NCBI GenBank assembly: GCA_020852175.1 | Contig: JADZBH010000028.1 | Span: forward strand, 40,458 to 104,457 | Length of the DNA stretch: 64,000 bases | Source of the DNA: Bryobacterales bacterium | GTDB taxonomy: Bacteria > Acidobacteriota > Terriglobia > Bryobacterales > Bryobacteraceae | Reading direction: 5' to 3' | Shown here: positions 35,491 through 43,337 of the stretch, piece by piece | Position numbering within the stretch: the first letter of the stretch is position 1 | How the letters are laid out: the number at the start of each line of letters is the position of its first letter | Translations under genes and position numbers: made by a program | Notes under the pieces: model-generated | Told to the model about the DNA's origin: nothing | What the model saw: the letters and a program-made list of their open reading frames with translations, nothing else | Database searches by the model: none

Positions 35491-37407
35491 ATGGCTGAGG
35501 AAGCAGAGCAGCAGCAGCCGGCGGCGGACGCCACGCACAAGGCCGGTCTGGGCGCGCTCACGCTTGGCGCCCTGGGCGTGGTGTTTGGCGACATCGGCAC
35601 CAGCCCTCTCTACACATTGAAGGAGTGCCTTCACTCCATCGGCGCCGAACGGGCCGCGCACGCGGACCTGTATGGCATCCTTTCGCTGATCTTCTGGGCC
35701 ATCACGCTGGTCGTCACGGTGAAGTACCTCACCTTCATCCTCCGCGCCGACAACAAGGGCGAAGGCGGCATCTTCGCGCTGCTGGCGCTGGTGCCGGAGG
35801 ATCTGCGCACGGCCCGCCCCGGACTGATCTCGACGGTGGCCCTGTTCGCGGCCATGGGCGCGGCGCTGCTGTATGGCGACGGCGTCATCACGCCCGCCAT
35901 CTCCGTGTTGAGCGCGGTGGAAGGTCTTCAGGTGGCCGATCCCGCCTGGGCTTCCTATGTCGTTCCGCTCAGTTGCGTCATCCTGATCGGTTTGTTCGCC
36001 ATCCAGAAGCACGGCACGGGCGCCGTTGGCGTCTTCTTCGGCCCCATCATGCTGATCTGGTTCCTGACGCTGGGCGCTCTGGGCGTTTATCACATCAGTT
36101 ACAACCCCGAGATTCTCTTCGCTCTTTCACCCCACTATGCGGTCGATTACTTCTGGCGGCACGGCTGGCATGGAATGCACATTCTGTCCTCGGTCGTGCT
36201 GGCCGTCACGGGCGGCGAGGCGCTCTACGCCGACATGGGCCACTTCGGCGTGAAACCGATCCGCCATGCATGGCTCGGCCTGGTCATGCCGTGCCTGATT
36301 CTGGGTTACTTCGGCCAGGGCGCGCATCTGCTGCGCGTGCCCGAATCGGCGGTGAATCCGTTCTTCTCCCTGGTGCCCAAGGGACATTGGACGGTGGCCC
36401 TGGTGATTCTGTCCAGCACGGCGGCCGTCATCGCCAGCCAGGCGTTGATCTCGGGCGCCTACTCGCTTACGCGCCAAGCCATGCAGTTGGGCCTGTTCCC
36501 CCGCTTCGACGTGCGGCACACGGCGCACCTGATGGAAGGACAGATCTACATTCCCCGCATCAACTACTTTCTCGGTTTCGGATGCGTCGTGCTGGTGTTG
36601 GCGTTCCAGCAATCCAACCGGCTGGCGGCTGCCTACGGCATCGCCGTATCGGGAACGATGGTGATTACCTCGGCCATGTTTTTCCTGGTGGCGCGCAAAA
36701 GCTGGGGTTGGAGCATGAGGCGGTCCCTTTTGGTCCTGATCGCTTTTCTTGCGATCGACCTGCCGTTCCTGATCGCCAACCTGAATAAGTTCCATGACGG
36801 CGGTTACATCCCGATTTTGATTGGCGCGCTGGTGATGATGGTCATGGTGATCTGGAACCGCGGCCGCACGCTGCTCGGCCACCGCTTCCGCTCCCGGTTC
36901 GCCTCCTGGGACGCCGCCGAGGAACGCATGAAGAGCAGGCTGGTCACGCGCGTGCCCGGCACCGCCGTGTTCATGAGTTCGAACGCCGACATGCTGCCCT
37001 GGCCTCTGGTGCGGCACGTCGAACGCGGACGTTCCCTGCAGGATACGGTCATCCTGCTAACCGTCCGCACCGTGGGCGACCCGTTTGTCTCCGAGGATGA
37101 GCGCTATGAGTACAAACTGCTGCCGAGCGGGTTTCATCAGATCGTGATGAGGTTCGGCTTCATGGAAGATCCCAAGTTGCTTCCGGTTCTGCTGCGCGCC
37201 GTCAAGCAGCACCATGTCCCGTTTCAGGATGACGAGGTGACTTACTATCTGGGGCGTGAAAACTTCGTGGCTTCCAAGAAGGGCCAGATGGGCGAGTGGG
37301 CGGAGACCATTTTCGCCTTCCTGCACCGCAACGCGGTTCCCGCCGACCGCTTTTTCGGACTTCCCCCGCGCCAGGTGGTCGAGTTGGGAACGCAGATGGA
37401 CCTGTAA
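35491..37407 (+). CDS. kup: KUP-family potassium uptake protein
   Basis: This 638-residue K+/H+ symporter is recognisable by GALGVVFGDIGTSPLYTLKE near the N-terminus, LALVPEDLR, GDGVITPAISVLSAVEG and LTGGEALYADMGHFG-like VTGGEALYADMGHFG. It has about 12 membrane segments in the first 460 residues and a cytoplasmic C-terminal domain. The length is typical (E. coli Kup is 622). It is convergent with the acyltransferase gene, 14 bases apart. Confidence 0.95.
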   Translation: MAEEAEQQQPAADATHKAGLGALTLGALGVVFGDIGTSPLYTLKECLHSIGAERAAHADLYGILSLIFWAITLVVTVKYLTFILRADNKGEGGIFALLALVPEDLRTARPGLISTVALFAAMGAALLYGDGVITPAISVLSAVEGLQVADPAWASYVVPLSCVILIGLFAIQKHGTGAVGVFFGPIMLIWFLTLGALGVYHISYNPEILFALSPHYAVDYFWRHGWHGMHILSSVVLAVTGGEALYADMGHFGVKPIRHAWLGLVMPCLILGYFGQGAHLLRVPESAVNPFFSLVPKGHWTVALVILSSTAAVIASQALISGAYSLTRQAMQLGLFPRFDVRHTAHLMEGQIYIPRINYFLGFGCVVLVLAFQQSNRLAAAYGIAVSGTMVITSAMFFLVARKSWGWSMRRSLLVLIAFLAIDLPFLIANLNKFHDGGYIPILIGALVMMVMVIWNRGRTLLGHRFRSRFASWDAAEERMKSRLVTRVPGTAVFMSSNADMLPWPLVRHVERGRSLQDTVILLTVRTVGDPFVSEDERYEYKLLPSGFHQIVMRFGFMEDPKLLPVLLRAVKQHHVPFQDDEVTYYLGRENFVASKKGQMGEWAETIFAFLHRNAVPADRFFGLPPRQVVELGTQMDL

Positions 37408-37421
37408 GCCGCGCGCCCGTT

Positions 37422-38321
37422 TCAGTACAACGGCGGCTCCCCCTCGGGGCGCGTTTTCCAGCGGCGGTGCATCCACAGCCACTGTCCCGGATGGGCTCGG
37501 ATCACCTCTTCCAGATGCCCATGGATGTGGCGCGTATCCGCTTCCGGATCGCCGGTCGCGGACAACGGCGGATAGAACTTCAGAACGTACCGCTGCTCGT
37601 CGTAGGACCAGAGGGCAAAGCCGGGAATGATGGCGGCGCCCGAATGCGCGGCGATTTTCGCGAAGCCGGCCGATACGCAGGCTGGTATGCCGAAGAACGG
37701 CACGAAGATTCCTTCGGCGGCGGCGACGTTCTGGTCAATCAGGATACCGGCGGCCTCATTCCGCGCCAGAGCCCGGAGGATTCCTCTCGCATACTCCCGC
37801 TTCCCGATCACGCGGTTTCCCGAAAGGGTGCGCAGACGCGTCGCTTCGGCGTCCAGCAGCGGGTTGTCGAGCGCACGCACCAGAACGTGCATCGGTTCGG
37901 TGAGTAGACCGTGGGCAAAGGCGCTCAACTCCCAGTTGCCCAGGTGCGCCGTGGCGAACAACACGCCCCTTCCCTGGGCCTTGGCCGCGTGGAAGTGCTC
38001 CAGTCCGTCGTAACGGATCCATGTGGCAATGTTTTCCGAGTCCATCCCCGGCAGGCGGGCCAGCGTCACCAGCAGCCGGGCCAGCGAGCGGAAGCTCTCA
38101 GCGGCGATACGGCCCCGCGACACCGCGTCCAACTCCGGCAACGCCATCGACAGGTTCCGTAGCGCCACGCGGCGGAGTTTCGGCACGAGCCGGCCGAGCA
38201 CGCCAACGTAGGTCCGGGCCAGCGCGAAGGCGCACCGGCGCGGGCCATGGGCGAGCGTGGCGAGCAGAGCCCGCACGAACAGCCATTCAATTCGGTTGCG
38301 GATGGGGCTGCGGCGCTTCAC
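37422..38321 (-). CDS. lpxL: Lysophospholipid/lipid A acyltransferase (LpxL/HtrB type)
   Basis: This 299-residue membrane-bound acyltransferase is of the LpxL/HtrB/MsbB family. The HX4E catalytic motif is HLGNWE (H126, E131), and the family marks GVLFATAHLGN, LVRALDNPLLD, GILIDQNV and HIHGHLEEVIRAHPGQWLWMHRRWK follow. It would add the secondary acyl chain to lipid A on the inner face of the inner membrane, which implies an outer membrane with LPS. The paralogue (LpxL or LpxM) cannot be told by eye. Confidence 0.88.
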   Translation of the reverse strand: MKRRSPIRNRIEWLFVRALLATLAHGPRRCAFALARTYVGVLGRLVPKLRRVALRNLSMALPELDAVSRGRIAAESFRSLARLLVTLARLPGMDSENIATWIRYDGLEHFHAAKAQGRGVLFATAHLGNWELSAFAHGLLTEPMHVLVRALDNPLLDAEATRLRTLSGNRVIGKREYARGILRALARNEAAGILIDQNVAAAEGIFVPFFGIPACVSAGFAKIAAHSGAAIIPGFALWSYDEQRYVLKFYPPLSATGDPEADTRHIHGHLEEVIRAHPGQWLWMHRRWKTRPEGEPPLY

Positions 38322-38345
38322 GTCGAACTGTGTCCCCGGGTGAGT

Positions 38346-39473
38346 CTACTCGATCCAGCCGCCGCCCAACACCAGATCGCCCGAATAGAAAACCGCCGCC
38401 TGTCCCGGCGTGATCGCCCGTTGCGGTTCATCGAAGGTGACGAAGGCCCGTCCAGGGCCGGCTGGCTCAACCGTTGCCCCGGCGGGAACGTGCTTGTTGC
38501 GAATCCTCACCTCGGCGCGCAGCGGGGCGTCCGGCGCGGCAATCGAAATCCAATTGATCTCCCTGGCATGGAATGAGGCGCGCAGCAGCTCCTCGTTCGA
38601 ACCGACGGTGACACGACGCGCGGCGGGGTCGGTGGCGATCACATAGAGCGGGTCCGGAGCCGACACGCCAAGCCCCTTGCGCTGGCCGACAGTGAAATGG
38701 TGAACGCCCGGGTGCGTGGCCAACACACGGCCATCGGTGGACACCAACTCGCCCTCGCCGGAGGGCGCCTCCCTGCCCTGCTCGCGCAGGTAGGCTTCCA
38801 GGAAGGCCGCGTAGTCGCCGTTCGGGACGAAACAGATCTCCTGCGAATCGCTCTTTTCCGCGGTCGGAACGGCAAGCTCCCTGGCCAGGACGCGCACCTC
38901 GCTCTTACGCATGGAGCCCAAGGGAAACAGCGTACGCGAAAGCTGCTCCTGTGTCAGTCCCCACAAAAAGTAGGTCTGGTCCTTCGTCTCGTCCACGGCG
39001 CGCAGCAACTGCCAGCGGCCCGAGGGCTCGTCGAACACGATGCGGGCGTAATGGCCGGTGGCCATCCGCCGCGCGCCCACACCCTCGGCCATCTCGAGAA
39101 ACCGGTCGAACTTCACGAACTGGTTGCACAGTGTACAGGGCACCGGCGTCCGCCCCGCCAGATACTCCTCCACGAACGGCCGCACCACGCTCTCCTCGAA
39201 GCGGTCCTCGAAATTGACGACGTAATAGGGGATGCCCAACTGGTTGGCCACCCAACGGGCATCGTAGACGTCGTCCAGCGAGCAGCAGCGCCCAGTGGCT
39301 CCCTCGACGGCGATTTCCGGCAGCCGCCGCTGGTTCCAGAGTTGCATCGTCATGCCGGCGACCGGGTGGCCTTCACGGCGCAGCAGCGCGGCCACCGTGG
39401 AGGAATCCACGCCGCCCGACATGGCCACCGCGATCAACTCGCGATCCTCAGCTGAAATTCCCGGGGCGCTCAT
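38346..39473 (-). CDS. mnmA: tRNA-specific 2-thiouridylase MnmA
   Basis: This 375-residue enzyme makes 2-thiouridine at the wobble position of tRNA Lys, Glu and Gln. It has the PP-loop SGGVDSS (residues 19-25), the catalytic Cys pair C116 (PCTLCNQFVKF) and C214 (SQEICFVPNGDY), and ATGHYAR and QTYFLWGL. The start overlaps the stop of the cysteine desulfurase upstream (ATGA), which supplies its sulfur. Confidence 0.96.
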   Translation of the reverse strand: MSAPGISAEDRELIAVAMSGGVDSSTVAALLRREGHPVAGMTMQLWNQRRLPEIAVEGATGRCCSLDDVYDARWVANQLGIPYYVVNFEDRFEESVVRPFVEEYLAGRTPVPCTLCNQFVKFDRFLEMAEGVGARRMATGHYARIVFDEPSGRWQLLRAVDETKDQTYFLWGLTQEQLSRTLFPLGSMRKSEVRVLARELAVPTAEKSDSQEICFVPNGDYAAFLEAYLREQGREAPSGEGELVSTDGRVLATHPGVHHFTVGQRKGLGVSAPDPLYVIATDPAARRVTVGSNEELLRASFHAREINWISIAAPDAPLRAEVRIRNKHVPAGATVEPAGPGRAFVTFDEPQRAITPGQAAVFYSGDLVLGGGWIE

Positions 39474-40627
39474 CGGGCCGCCTCCGAGTAAGCGGGAGAT
39501 AATCTTCGCAAGCGGGCCACGGCTTCGACGGCGGCCTCCAGAAGTAAGTCCACCTGCTCCACCGTGTTTCCCAGGCCCAGCGAAAAGCGTACCGAAGAGC
39601 GGGCCTGTTCCGGAGTGAGTCCCATGGCCAGCAGGACGTGGGACGGCTCCACGGAGCCGGACGAACAGGCCGCCCCCGTGGACACGGCGAACCCGCGCAG
39701 ATCCAACGCGATCACCAGCGATTCCGCCGTGATGCCGTCAAACGCCAGGTTCGAGGTGTTCGGAAGGCGCGCCGCCTGCCCGGCATTCACACGCACGCCG
39801 GGGATTCGAGACACAAGGCCCTGTTCCAGACGGTCGCGCAACGGCGTCCAATCGGCACGTTCCATCGTGACGGCCGCGCCCAGCGCCGCGGCCAGCGTGA
39901 CGGACTCGGTGCCCGCGCGCCTGCCGCGCTCCTGCCGCCCTCCGTGAATCATCGGCGTCAGCGCGGCGCCGGACCGTATATACAGCGCTCCGCACCCCTT
40001 GGGCGCGTTCAGCTTGTGCGCGCTGATCGAGTAAAAATCCACGCCCGCGCCCGCCAGGGACAGCCGCAGTTTCCCAGCCGCCTGTACGCCGTCGGAATGG
40101 AACAGCACGCCCGCCTCGCGCGCCATGGCCGCCAGCGCGGCGATGCCGTGCACAGCTCCGGTCTCGTTGTTGGCGTGCATGACCGATGCCAGCACGGTTG
40201 TCTTCTTCAAATGCCTGCGGAACTGCTCCGGGTCGATCACGCCCTGGCGCGTAGGTTGCAAATAGGTGACGGCCACGCCTTCGCGCTCCAGTTGCGCGCA
40301 GGCTTCCAGAACGGCCGGATGCTCGATGGCCGTGGTCAGCACATGCCGGTCCTGCCGCGCACTGGCCCGCACGGCGCCCAGCACGGCCAGGTTCGCCGCC
40401 TCCGTCCCGCCGCCGGTGAAGACGATTTCCTTGGGCGTGCAGCCCAGAAACGCGGCCACGCGCGCCCGCGCCTGCTCGAAGCACTGCCGCGCCCGCTGGC
40501 CATCCTGGTGCAGCGAAGAAGGATTGGCCCAGGCTTCGTCCATCGAACCGAGCACGGCCTCCCGCGCCACGGGCGCGATGGGAGTGGTCGCGTTATGATC
40601 GAAATACAAACGGGTGGCGCTGAACAT
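39470..40627 (-). CDS. Cysteine desulfurase (NifS/IscS family)
   Basis: This 385-residue PLP enzyme converts cysteine to alanine and a protein persulfide. It starts YFDHNATTPIAP, with PLP lysine K205 (SISAHKLNAPKG) and catalytic C321 (STGAACSSGS) in the flexible loop. It belongs to the group I IscS/NifS lineage and is directly upstream of and overlapping mnmA, so a role in tRNA thiolation is likely. No iscU is nearby. The gene starts only 25 bases from the divergent SAM hydrolase gene. Confidence 0.93.
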   Translation of the reverse strand: MFSATRLYFDHNATTPIAPVAREAVLGSMDEAWANPSSLHQDGQRARQCFEQARARVAAFLGCTPKEIVFTGGGTEAANLAVLGAVRASARQDRHVLTTAIEHPAVLEACAQLEREGVAVTYLQPTRQGVIDPEQFRRHLKKTTVLASVMHANNETGAVHGIAALAAMAREAGVLFHSDGVQAAGKLRLSLAGAGVDFYSISAHKLNAPKGCGALYIRSGAALTPMIHGGRQERGRRAGTESVTLAAALGAAVTMERADWTPLRDRLEQGLVSRIPGVRVNAGQAARLPNTSNLAFDGITAESLVIALDLRGFAVSTGAACSSGSVEPSHVLLAMGLTPEQARSSVRFSLGLGNTVEQVDLLLEAAVEAVARLRRLSPAYSEAAR

Positions 40628-40651
40628 TCCGGCGGGCCTTCCTTCATTCTA

Positions 40652-41446
40652 ATGCCCATTGTTACCTTGACCACGGATTTCGGACTGGCCGACCACTACG
40701 CCAGCGTCTTGAAGGGCGTGATTCTGGGCATCGCCCCGCGCGCGACCCTAGTGGATATCACCCACGACGCGCCCGCCTACGGCATTGGCGAAGCCGCCTA
40801 TCTGGTCGCCGAATCCTGGCGTTCCTTCCCGAAACGGACCGTACACCTCGTGGTGATCGATCCCGGCGTGGGCAGCGCCCGCCGTCCGATTCTGCTGGAG
40901 GCCGAAGGCCACCTGTTTGTCGCGCCCGACAATGGTGTCCTGGCACAGGTGTATGCAGGCCCCAAGGCGGCGGCCAAGGTCAAGGTGCGGCATGTCACCA
41001 ACGCAAAGTTGTTCGGACCCGGCGCCAGCACCACTTTCCATGGCCGGGACATCTTCGCCCCCGTCGCCGCCCACCTGGCCAGGGGCGGCAAGCCGTCGCA
41101 GGCGGGTCCGCTCATCGAGGACTACTTACGGCCCCACGCGGGTGTCCCGGTGAGAACCGGACACCGTGTATGGCAGGGACAGATTCTGCGTGTGGACCGG
41201 TTCGGGAACCTGATTACGAACTTCCTGGCCCGTGAGTTTCCAGCGGTGCGCACGCGGCCGTTCGTCCTGATTCCCGGAATTACACGCGTGGAAAAGCTGG
41301 TGGACCACTACGCCGCAGCCTCGCCCGGCGAGGTGGTGGCGATTGTCGGCAGTTCGGGATACCTGGAGGTATCGGCCAACCAGGCTTCGGCGGCCCGGAT
41401 TCTGGGCGTCGGCACGGGGGCGCCGGTCGAGTTGTCCATTTATTAG
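40652..41446 (+). CDS. SAM hydroxide adenosyltransferase (DUF62 family)
   Basis: This 264-residue protein of the fluorinase-like DUF62 family splits S-adenosylmethionine to adenosine and methionine with water. Marks are VTLTTDFGLADHYASVLKGVI, DPGVGSARRPI, and LRVDRFGNLITNF. The physiological role of these enzymes is unclear; they are widespread in bacteria and archaea. It is divergent from nifS and convergent with the FmdB-like gene. Confidence 0.88.
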   Translation: MPIVTLTTDFGLADHYASVLKGVILGIAPRATLVDITHDAPAYGIGEAAYLVAESWRSFPKRTVHLVVIDPGVGSARRPILLEAEGHLFVAPDNGVLAQVYAGPKAAAKVKVRHVTNAKLFGPGASTTFHGRDIFAPVAAHLARGGKPSQAGPLIEDYLRPHAGVPVRTGHRVWQGQILRVDRFGNLITNFLAREFPAVRTRPFVLIPGITRVEKLVDHYAAASPGEVVAIVGSSGYLEVSANQASAARILGVGTGAPVELSIY

Positions 41447-41472
41447 TGACGTTTTCCGGCCCGCCCCGAGGC

Positions 41473-41829
41473 TTACTTCGAACCTGTCGAGGAGTTCCCC
41501 GTGGTCGAGGATGCGGTGCTGGTGTTGCCCGGGGCCGCGGGCTTGGAATCGGTTGCCGGTGACGCCCCGGCCGGCTTGGACTCCGAACCGCCGTCCGAAC
41601 CGCCCTCCGATTTGCCCTCCGATTTGCCGCCACGCTTGTCGCCGCTGCCCGATTTGGCGTAGTCCGTGACGTACCAGCCCGAGCCCTTGAACTGAAGCGC
41701 TGGCGAACTCAGCAGGCGGCGGACCGCTCCACCACACTCGGCATGAACCGTGAGCGGCTCGTCGGCAAACTTCTGGATCACCTCGAAGGTTTTCCCGCAA
41801 CCGTCACATTTATATTCGTAGAGAGGCAT
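41473..41829 (-). CDS. FmdB-family zinc ribbon protein with one Cys ligand replaced
   Basis: The N-terminal ~45 residues of this 118-residue protein form an FmdB ribbon: MPLYEYKCDGCGKTFEVIQ with C8 and C11. The second pair is normally CxxC; here it is HxxC (VHAECGGAVRRLL), so the site is probably Cys3His. The remaining ~70 residues are a low-complexity Ser/Gly/Lys tail (GGKSEGKSEGG, repeated SEG and SKP) and look disordered. FmdB proteins are putative regulators or translation-linked factors of unknown function. Confidence 0.8.
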   Translation of the reverse strand: MPLYEYKCDGCGKTFEVIQKFADEPLTVHAECGGAVRRLLSSPALQFKGSGWYVTDYAKSGSGDKRGGKSEGKSEGGSDGGSESKPAGASPATDSKPAAPGNTSTASSTTGNSSTGSK

Positions 41830-41867
41830 CGCTCGCTTCTATCGTCTCCGTTTGGAATCTGAAAACT

Positions 41868-43160
41868 CTATGGTTGCGGAGGCGAGGGGACGCCCAGCGG
41901 CGTGACCGGCCGCACCGGGACGCTGCCGCGCGGGCCGGTGGCATCGGAGGGTTGTACGGAAGCCTTCCCCTTGACCAACACATCAATCGCCGTCTTCAAC
42001 TGGATATCCTCGCCCGCGGGCGCGGGGGGCGGCGGCGCTTGAGGCGTCTCGTCGTCTTCGGAGGTCGCGGCGTCGGGTTCGGCCACCGGTACGCTCGGCG
42101 TGACGCCATTGTCCTGAATCGCCTTCCCTGCGGCGTTGTAATACTTGGCCACCGAGAGGATCACCGCGCTGCCGTCATCCATGGTCAGGGCCTTGCGCAT
42201 CGCCGCGTCGCCATATGTACGCTCGCCCACCACCTCGGCGCGTTTGTTTTCGCCCAGCGCGTTGGCCGCGATTTCGGCGCCGCCCGCCGTACCGCGATTG
42301 ATCACCACGACTAAAGGCGATTTCCACACCGCCTTGGCCGCCTCGGCCGTGAAGTCCTGCCGGGGAACCTTCTGCCCCTGGAGATAACCCATCGAGCCCT
42401 TTTCCAGGAACAGGTTCGCTAGCGCCAACCCCTCTTCCGGCGCGCCGTAGGAGTTGTCGCGCAGGTCGAGCACGAGTTTCTGCACACCCTGTTTCGTGGC
42501 TTCCGCCAGTTTGCCGGCGATCTCCCTGGACTTGCCCGCTTCCAGGCTATGAATCTGTAGCACGGCCACGCCGTCGCCCTTCATTTGGAGCGTGGCGGCG
42601 GGCAGTTTCAGCGGTTCGCGGATCAGCGGCACCTTGACCGCCTCGGTCCCCCGCCGCACGCGCATCACCGTCAACTCAACCGTGGTGCCCGGCGCGCCTT
42701 CCAGCAGCATTTCGGCGTAGGCCAGCGGCATGTCCCTGGTGCCCACGCCCGCGATGGTTTCCAGCACATCCCCGGTCGAAAGTCCCGCCTTGGCGGCCGG
42801 CGAATCCGGCACGGAGTCCACCACGCCGACATAGCCGAAACGGCGCGACAGGACCAGGCCAACTCCAGCATGCCTGGCCTGCTTGCTCGCCAGGTACTGT
42901 TTGTACTGTTCGGCGCTCAGATAGCTGGCATAGGGGTCCACCGATTCCAGCAAGCCGTTGAGAGCCCCGAGGGTGACACTCTTCATGTCGGGCTCTTCCA
43001 CATAATCGCTCTTGATACGCGAAATGACTTCCGTGTAGACGCCGAAGTGACGATAGGCGTCCTGTGTGTCATCGCTGCCGCCCAGCAGGGTGCCGATCAT
43101 CAGCGTGGCCAGCAAAAGCGTGGACAGCGTGACGACGATCAGTTTCAAACGGTGGTGCAT
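41868..43160 (-). CDS. S41-family (CtpA-like) protein lacking the catalytic dyad
   Basis: This 430-residue exported protein has the CtpA layout. It has an N-terminal anchor (LIVVTLSTLLLATLMIGTLLG), a leader domain (ISRIKSDYVEEPD), a PDZ domain (about residues 95-180: GVGLVLSRRFGYVGVVDSVPDSPAAKAGLSTGDVL) and an S41-type core. The catalytic Ser region of the family (SASASE) is TAGGAE at 291-296, and the Lys of GKGxVQ is replaced (TYGDAAM, D318). The LR-N-GG motif is also changed (LRDNSYGAP). It is therefore probably not a protease and may bind peptides or envelope proteins. The frame is intact, and GGGAG lies 7 bases before the ATG at 43160. Confidence 0.85.
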   Translation of the reverse strand: MHHRLKLIVVTLSTLLLATLMIGTLLGGSDDTQDAYRHFGVYTEVISRIKSDYVEEPDMKSVTLGALNGLLESVDPYASYLSAEQYKQYLASKQARHAGVGLVLSRRFGYVGVVDSVPDSPAAKAGLSTGDVLETIAGVGTRDMPLAYAEMLLEGAPGTTVELTVMRVRRGTEAVKVPLIREPLKLPAATLQMKGDGVAVLQIHSLEAGKSREIAGKLAEATKQGVQKLVLDLRDNSYGAPEEGLALANLFLEKGSMGYLQGQKVPRQDFTAEAAKAVWKSPLVVVINRGTAGGAEIAANALGENKRAEVVGERTYGDAAMRKALTMDDGSAVILSVAKYYNAAGKAIQDNGVTPSVPVAEPDAATSEDDETPQAPPPPAPAGEDIQLKTAIDVLVKGKASVQPSDATGPRGSVPVRPVTPLGVPSPPQP

Positions 43161-43337
43161 CTGGCGCTCCCTTGGGAGTGGTCTCGTCCGGGCATGGCCG
43201 GACGGAGCGAAGTCCCTCTTCTGGCCCAAGTATAACAGACGCTTGAATAGGCAAAACGGTTAAGTAATTGTTTTTGCTTGTGAAAATGGGGCTTCACCGG
43301 GGGCCCGGCGGCCATCGGCCGGAAGGCGGGAGGGAAT

